Source of the DNA: Streptomyces sp. HD
GTDB taxonomy: Bacteria > Actinomycetota > Actinomycetes > Streptomycetales > Streptomycetaceae
Assembly: GCF_028369295.1 (NCBI RefSeq)
Contig: NZ_JAQMYP010000021.1
Span: 62,001-126,000, forward strand
DNA: 64,000 nucleotides
Reading direction: 5' to 3'
Shown here: in pieces, positions 59,954-64,000 of the stretch
Layout: each line of letters begins with the position of its first letter
How positions within the stretch are numbered: position 1 is the stretch's first letter
Program-made: the position numbers and the translations under genes
The notes under the pieces: model-generated
Seen by the model: only the letters and a program-made list of their open reading frames with translations
What the model was told of the DNA's origin: nothing
Databases searched by the model: none

Positions 59954-60628
59954 ATGAGCTCCACGACGAAGATCGAACCCCTGGGCGCGGTCCGCGAGCG
60001 CGTCCTGGCCCAGCTGCGGCAGGAGATCATCGCGGGCGGCCTCCGCCCCGGCGACCGGCTCGTCGAGCGCGAGCTGGCCGACCGCTTCGGCGTCTCCCGC
60101 GTGCCGGTCCGAGAGGCGATCCGCGCGCTGGTCGCCGAGGGCTTCGTCCACTTCGAGACACCGCGCCGTATCGTCGTACGGCGACTGACTCCGACCGATG
60201 TCAAGGAGCTCTTCGAGCTGCGCGAGGCGCTGGAGGTGTACGCGGCGGGGCTGGCGGCGTCCCGTGCGACGCCGGACGACCTGGCCGAGGTCGAACGGCT
60301 CCTCGACCAGGCGGCCACCGCCACCGAGGCGGGGGACGCGGAAACGATCACGGACGTCAACAGCCGGCTGCACGACCGGATCGTGGCCATGGCGGGCAAC
60401 AGCCTGCTGATCGAGGCCCTGGAACCCGTCGCGGGCCGACTGCGCTGGATGACCCGGCGCAACGAGGAATGGCCCCAACTCCTCGTCGAACACCGGGAGT
60501 TGTACGAGGCGATCGCCTCCGGCGACCCGGCCCGGGCCCGTGCGCACGCCCTCGCCCACGTGCGCACCAACTACCGGTCGACGGTACGGCAGCTCTTCGG
60601 GGAGGCGGCGGCCGAGGAAATCCCGTAG
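59954..60628 (+). CDS. GntR-family regulator, FCD subfamily
   Basis: A 224-residue repressor-type protein. Residues ~15-75 form the winged helix (LRQEIIAGGLRPGDRLVERELADRFGVSRVPVREAIRALVAEGFV); residues ~90-215 are the FCD ligand domain (LFELREALEVYAAGLAA, DVNSRLHDRIVAMAGNSLLIEAL, EHRELYEAIASGDPARARAHALAHV), with the Asp/His set that binds a metal plus an organic acid. Divergent from the permease-racemase operon with a perfect palindromic site between them, so it is the likely regulator of that operon; its ligand may be a pathway intermediate. Confidence 0.93.
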   Translation: MSSTTKIEPLGAVRERVLAQLRQEIIAGGLRPGDRLVERELADRFGVSRVPVREAIRALVAEGFVHFETPRRIVVRRLTPTDVKELFELREALEVYAAGLAASRATPDDLAEVERLLDQAATATEAGDAETITDVNSRLHDRIVAMAGNSLLIEALEPVAGRLRWMTRRNEEWPQLLVEHRELYEAIASGDPARARAHALAHVRTNYRSTVRQLFGEAAAEEIP

Positions 60629-60705
60629 CCAAGGGGCCTTCTCGAAGCACCTCCTCAGACCACCTACTCAGAGCACCCCCACGAAGCCTCATCTCAGGGA
60701 TCTCT

Positions 60706-61055
60706 TCAAAGCTCCTCACGCGACTCCGCGCCCCGCGGCATCACGCTCCGCCACGGAATGACCGCGAGCGCCGCCGCCAGGGTGACCGCTCCCACCGTCA
60801 CCGCCGTCGCCGTGAGGCCGTCGACGAACGCCTGCCGGGCGGCCGGGGTCGGCGGCAGTACGGCGGTCGGCGCGGCCGCCGACGCCACGGGCCGGCGGTC
60901 GGTGACCACCGTGCTGAGGACCGAGCCCTGGACGGCGACGCCGAGTGCGGCTCCGACCTGGCGGGTGGCGTCGTTCACCGCCGATCCCAGTCCGGCCCGG
61001 CACAGCGGGACCGCGCCCATGACGGACTCCGTGCCTGCGGCGGCGACCAGTCCGG
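60706..61055 (-). pseudogene. C-terminal fragment of a DHA2-type MFS drug exporter
   Basis: About 115 codons matching the end of a 14-TM EmrB/QacA-type exporter: LVAAAGTESVMGAVPLCRAGLGSAVNDATRQVGAALGVAVQGSVLSTV and a last TM segment (AVTVGAVTLAAALAVIPW). The preceding ~11 TM helices are missing; upstream sequence belongs to a different gene (PKS fragment). It is a truncated remnant, not a working transporter. Confidence 0.8.
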
Positions 61056-61268
61056 CACCTCCCCGACCAGGTGCCGGCCCTCCGACAGCGCCGCCCACAA
61101 CCCGTCGAGCGACCGGATCCCACCGGGCAGCCGGACCCCCACGCCCACCACCGCGACGTCCATGCCGCGGGCCTCCTCGGGCCCGGGCGGGGCCGGAGAG
61201 GCAGGGAGCACGGACTGCTCCGCGGCGGCGTCGGACGTCGGACGGGCGTGGTCGCTGGCCTGAGACAC
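61055..61268 (-). pseudogene. N-terminal fragment of a polyketide synthase ketosynthase
   Basis: From a GTG at 61268 the frame reads a flexible N terminus and then MDVAVVGVGVRLPGGIRSLD, DGLWAALSEGRHLVGEVPD: the first ~40 residues of a beta-ketoacyl synthase domain (IAIVGxGxRxPGG...LWxLLxxGxxxxxEVPxxRW). Similarity ends near 61055, where the frame runs out of phase into the MFS remnant. The catalytic Cys-His-His region and all later PKS domains are absent. Confidence 0.75.
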
Positions 61269-61355
61269 GCTGCCGACAACTCTGCGGGCCCGCCTGTGGT
61301 TACTGCCGACGGCGCCATACGAGGACGGCGGCGCCCGCGGGAACGGCGACGGCGG

Positions 61356-62021
61356 TCAGGCCCGTGCGGCGGTGTGCAGCGCGGCGAACACCGCCCGGGC
61401 GCGGCTGCCGTCGGGCAGGCCCCAAGCGCCCTCGACATGTCCCGTCGCCCCCGGCGGCAGCAGCGGAGAGCCGTCCGAAGCGGGGCGCAGAACACGGTTC
61501 AGGCGGAGGGTGAGGCCCTGTGGACCGGTCAGTACGGTGCCCTCCTGGTCGTCGGTGGCCGTGCTGCCGAAGTCCCGGGAGAGGGGGCCGTCACCGGTGT
61601 AGGAACGGACGACCTCCCGGTCGAGTTCGTCGGTGATGCTCTGCGCCTGCGCCTCGACCCGCCCCTCGATCAGGGCCAGCAACTGGGCGACCAGCACCGG
61701 GTCGTGGCACCCGTCGTAGGCCCAGCGCGGCCCCAGCACCCCGTGCTCCATGGTGCCGACGAGGGCATGCTCGGCGCCGTCGAGCGGTGCGCCGCGATAG
61801 GTGAGCGGCACCAGGTAGGCGACGGCGCCGGTTCCGGGGCCATCGGTGGCCACCATGAACTCGATTCCCACCTCGCCCTCCGGGTCGTCCAGCCGGAAGC
61901 CACCCGCCTTGGTCAACTCCGGCTCGCCCGCGCCCCCTTGGTACCAGGGGCGGGTGGGCATCCAGGACGTGAGCAGTTCCAGCTTGGTGGGCTTGAGGGT
62001 GGTGTGGTGAATGAGAGCCAT
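61356..62021 (-). CDS. Maltokinase N-terminal-cap-like protein
   Basis: A 221-residue protein resembling the N-terminal cap of actinobacterial maltokinase without the kinase part: MALIHHTTLKPTKLELLTSW, PTRPWYQGGAGEPELTKAGGFRLDD, EVGIEFMVATDG, VPLTYRGAPLDGAEHALVGTMEHGVLGPRWAYDGCHDPVLVAQLLALIEG. Stand-alone versions are common in Streptomyces; function unknown, perhaps sensing or modulating glucan/maltose metabolism. ATG 62021 is chosen by the conserved MALIHHTTL start. Lies 38 bases downstream of the uracil-DNA glycosylase gene in the same direction. Confidence 0.85.
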   Translation of the reverse strand: MALIHHTTLKPTKLELLTSWMPTRPWYQGGAGEPELTKAGGFRLDDPEGEVGIEFMVATDGPGTGAVAYLVPLTYRGAPLDGAEHALVGTMEHGVLGPRWAYDGCHDPVLVAQLLALIEGRVEAQAQSITDELDREVVRSYTGDGPLSRDFGSTATDDQEGTVLTGPQGLTLRLNRVLRPASDGSPLLPPGATGHVEGAWGLPDGSRARAVFAALHTAARA

Positions 62022-62059
62022 CGGGGCACCGTAACGCCCGTACGACCGCCCTCGCCTCT

Positions 62060-62890
62060 TCATTTCAGCCCGGCTGCCTCCGCCGCCGCGCCGAGCACGT
62101 CCCGCAGCATCGCGGGGGTGAGCCGGCCGGTGAAGGTGTTGCGCTGGCTGACATGAAAGCAGCCGAAGAGATCCAGCCTGCCGGGACTGTCGGGGCTGTC
62201 GGGACTGCCGGGGCTATCGGGGCTGTCAGGGCTGTCAGGGCTGTCAGGGCTGTCAGGGCTGTCAGGGCTGTCAGGGCTGTCAGGGCTGTCAGGGCTGTCA
62301 GGGCCATCCTGGCCGTGGGGCCCGTCGAGCGTGACCCGCGCCCCGTGTGCGAACGCCGGTCGTGGCCGGGGGACCCGCCACCCCGCCTCCGCCAGCGCGG
62401 GCAGCGTCGCCTGCCAGCCGAAGGCGCCCAGTGCGACGAGCGCGCGCACCGTCGGCCGCAGCAGCCGCAGCTCCCGCACCAGCCAGGGGCGGCAGGTCTC
62501 CCGCTCCCCCGGGGTGGGCTTGTTGGCGGGCGGCGCGCAGTGGACCGGGGCCGTGACGCGGACGCCGTGTAGTTCCAGACCGTCGCCCACGGCGACCGAC
62601 GTGGGCTGTGAGGCGAGGCCCACGTCGTACAGCGCCTGGTACAGCACGTCCCCGGAGCGGTCGCCGGTGAACATCCGGCCGGTGCGGTTGCCCCCGTGCG
62701 CGGCCGGAGCGAGCCCGACGATCAGCAGCCGGGCGTCCGGCGGACCGAAGCCCGGTACCGGCCGGCCCCAGTACGTCTGGTCCGCGAAGGCGGCGCGCCT
62801 GGTGCGGGCCACCTCCTCACGCCAGGCGACCAGCCGCGGGCAGGCCCGGCAGCCCGCGATCCGCCGGTCGAGCTCAGCAAGGGCGTCCAC
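62060..62890 (-). CDS. Uracil-DNA glycosylase family 5 (UdgB-like) with inserted DSP repeat
   Basis: A 276-residue DNA repair glycosylase of the family-4/5 type. Four Cys for an Fe-S cluster are present (CRACP near the N terminus, later HCAPP and ETCRPW). Motif A is GLAPAAHGGNRTGRMFTGDRSG and motif B is HVSQRNTFTGRLTP. This lacks the catalytic Asp/Asn of other UDG families, as in family 5. Between them, just before motif B, lies an insertion of 13 tripeptides, mostly Asp-Ser-Pro, encoded by a 9-base tandem repeat. GTG 62890 follows TACGGT by 6 bases (likely leaderless), without a damage-type -35. Confidence 0.9.
   Translation of the reverse strand: MDALAELDRRIAGCRACPRLVAWREEVARTRRAAFADQTYWGRPVPGFGPPDARLLIVGLAPAAHGGNRTGRMFTGDRSGDVLYQALYDVGLASQPTSVAVGDGLELHGVRVTAPVHCAPPANKPTPGERETCRPWLVRELRLLRPTVRALVALGAFGWQATLPALAEAGWRVPRPRPAFAHGARVTLDGPHGQDGPDSPDSPDSPDSPDSPDSPDSPDSPDSPDSPGSPDSPDSPGRLDLFGCFHVSQRNTFTGRLTPAMLRDVLGAAAEAAGLK
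62183..62299. repeat. 9-bp coding minisatellite (GGGCTGTCA) x13 in the UDG gene
   Basis: Thirteen 9-base units, the last eight identical, encode the Asp-Ser-Pro repeat of the glycosylase on the minus strand. Being a multiple of three, length changes stay in frame. Confidence 0.95.
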
Positions 62891-62960
62891 GGCTCCACCG
62901 TAAGGCCGTGGCGGGTTTTTACGGCGGCCAAGGTCTCCCTACGAGGGCTAAGGTCGAGAC

Positions 62961-63494
62961 ATGGCTTCCGAGGATGACGAGGAGACGACCGGCGACGCGC
63001 CCGAGACGGCACGGCCGGAGGCGGCGAAGGCCGAGCAGGCCGTCGACCCGAAGATCGCCGCCGCCGTGGCCGCCGCCGAGGCCGCCGGTGCGCAGAACGG
63101 CGAGTCCGTGCGGATCGACAGCTGGATCTGGGCCGTACGCCTGGTCAAGACCCGCTCCCTGGGCGCCACCGCCTGCAAGGGCGGGCACGTGCGCGTGAAC
63201 GGCCAGAACGTGAAGCCCTCCCACACCCTGCGCATCGGCGACGAGGTGCGCCTGCGGCAGGAGAACCGCGAGCGGATCGTCATCGTCAAGCGGCTCATCC
63301 GCAAGCGGGTCGGCGCGCCGGTCGCGGCCCAGTGCTTTGTCGACAACTCGCCCCCTCCCCCGCCGCGCGAGGCCGTCGCCCCGGCCGGCATCCGCGACCG
63401 CGGCACGGGCCGGCCCACCAAGCGGGACCGCCGCGAGCTGGAACGCCTGCGCGGACTCATGAGCGGTGGAGCGGGCCGACCGCACGGACAGTGA
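62961..63494 (+). CDS. S4-domain RNA-binding protein (Hsp15-like)
   Basis: A 177-residue protein. After an acidic, Ala-rich N terminus (~45 residues) comes an S4 domain (IDSWIWAVRLVKTRSLGATACKGGHVRVNGQNVKPSHTLRIGDEVRL) and a basic tail (KRLIRKRVGAPVAAQCFVDNSPPPPP...RDRGTGRPTKRDRRELERLRG). The closest known relative is Hsp15, which rescues stalled 50S subunits carrying peptidyl-tRNA after heat shock. ATG 62961 follows TAAGGT by 6 bases with no ribosome site, suggesting a leaderless mRNA. Divergent from the UDG gene. Confidence 0.92.
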   Translation: MASEDDEETTGDAPETARPEAAKAEQAVDPKIAAAVAAAEAAGAQNGESVRIDSWIWAVRLVKTRSLGATACKGGHVRVNGQNVKPSHTLRIGDEVRLRQENRERIVIVKRLIRKRVGAPVAAQCFVDNSPPPPPREAVAPAGIRDRGTGRPTKRDRRELERLRGLMSGGAGRPHGQ

Positions 63495-63505
63495 CATACG
63501 GCGGG

Positions 63506-63955
63506 TCACGCGCGCCGCCGTACCAGTCGCAGCAGATCCGCGTTGGAGCTCCGCCGCGCCCAGGCGATCAGGGCGAGCGGCACGATCAGGATGAGCGGTG
63601 TCGCCGCGTTCTCGCCGTCGAACGCGGTGATCGTGACGACGAACGCCCCCACCATCAGCGCGCTCAACGCCGTCGCCGCCACCGACTGCAGCACCGGGAT
63701 CAACAACGCGATCGCACCGGCCAGTTCGAGTGCCCCGATGGTGTACATCCCCGCGCTGCCCCAGCCGAGCTGGTCGAAGCCCTCGGCCGCCGACGGGTGC
63801 GCGATCAGCTTGGGCAGTGCGCTCGCGATCGCGTAGAAGAGAGCGAGCAGAATCTGCAGTCCGCGCAGGGCGATACGGGCCCGGCGACCACGCGGGGTCG
63901 CGGACTCGGCGATGACGGTGCGGGAGGCAGAGGCGGGGGCGGTGGTCTCGGACAT
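63506..63955 (-). CDS. DoxX-family membrane protein
   Basis: A 149-residue protein with four TM helices: GLQILLALFYAIASALPKLIAHP, AGMYTIGALELAGAIALLIPVL, SVAATALSALMVGAFVVTITAF and PLILIVPLALIAWARR. The first helix with a following Lys and the GALELAGAIALLIP segment are DoxX-like. Members are small membrane redox-linked proteins of mostly unknown function. It converges with the S4 gene (11-base gap); its upstream region runs to the window end and shows nothing certain in the last 45 bases apart from a GGAGACCCCC ribosome-site-like stretch. Confidence 0.88.
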   Translation of the reverse strand: MSETTAPASASRTVIAESATPRGRRARIALRGLQILLALFYAIASALPKLIAHPSAAEGFDQLGWGSAGMYTIGALELAGAIALLIPVLQSVAATALSALMVGAFVVTITAFDGENAATPLILIVPLALIAWARRSSNADLLRLVRRRA

Positions 63956-64000
63956 GGGGGTCTCCTGTGTTCAGCGGTCCGTGGTGCTGTCAGGGAGGTA

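Noticed and set aside
60629..61355. Active biosynthetic gene cluster suggested by a KS sequence
   Set aside because: Only the first ~40 residues of a ketosynthase remain, and the neighbouring exporter is a C-terminal stub.

Overview
The window is chromosomal DNA of a streptomycete or close relative. The evidence is very high GC with strong third-position bias, GTG/TTG starts, 4-base start/stop overlaps, mycothiol-type and F420/PPOX-type enzymes, the DUF5753/DUF397/ATPase trio typical of Streptomyces, a DUF574 methyltransferase, and the dispersed streptomycete intergenic repeat near 42.4 kb. No tRNA, rRNA, CRISPR array, phage or plasmid genes were seen. Products were named from motifs and remembered families; no database search was made.

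Layout. 1-1.7 kb: 3' end of a LacI regulator overlapping a PfkB sugar kinase. 1.9-21 kb: a repair and stress block, with uvrA, a DinB/maleylpyruvate-isomerase-like protein, a metallo-hydrolase, aroQ, an MHS transporter, a Ca2+/H+ antiporter, terC under a Mn-type riboswitch, two TerD-family genes, uvrB, an MHYT membrane protein, a secreted phosphodiesterase, ogt and an MFS exporter. 21-24 kb: a VOC protein and the psuG-psuK pseudouridine operon. 24-34 kb: methyltransferase, corA, CBS protein, PPOX protein, uridine-kinase-like protein, DUF2293, DUF1772, gltD, an AhpD-like protein and a MocR regulator, with many short tandem repeats. 34-45 kb: a large rifampin-phosphotransferase-like protein with a membrane partner, a tyrosine phosphatase, a DUF574 methyltransferase, the XRE/DUF397/ATPase trio and an ABC exporter. 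45-52 kb: an amidohydrolase-P450-DUF899 gene group, a nuclease-fold protein and a FUSC membrane protein. 52-57 kb: a nucleotidyltransferase, a TIR-STAND protein divergent from a stand-alone copy of its C-terminal domain, an uncharacterised gene with a damage-promoter-like motif, RidA and GNAT. 57-64 kb: an NCS1 permease-racemase operon under a GntR/FCD regulator, a PKS/MFS deletion scar, a maltokinase-cap-like protein, a uracil-DNA glycosylase with an inserted repeat, an S4 protein and DoxX.

How genes work together. The strongest regulatory signal is a motif of the RecA-independent (RecA-NDp/PafBC) type, TTGTCAGTG-N8-TANNNT. It lies before uvrA, uvrB and ogt, with near-matches before terD and before an unknown gene at 55.8 kb, suggesting one damage-inducible regulon. 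In uvrB and ogt it places transcription at or next to the start codon. terC is preceded by a yybP-ykoY-like leader whose 3' arm can pair either with its own 5' arm or with the ribosome binding site.

The best candidate for an undescribed system is the divergent pair at 53.0-55.7 kb: a TIR-NTPase protein ending in an unnamed helical domain, and a small protein consisting mostly of that same domain. They are separated by 38 bases in which the two predicted -10 boxes overlap inside one inverted repeat. This looks like an NLR-like immune module with its own partner or regulator, but that is inference.
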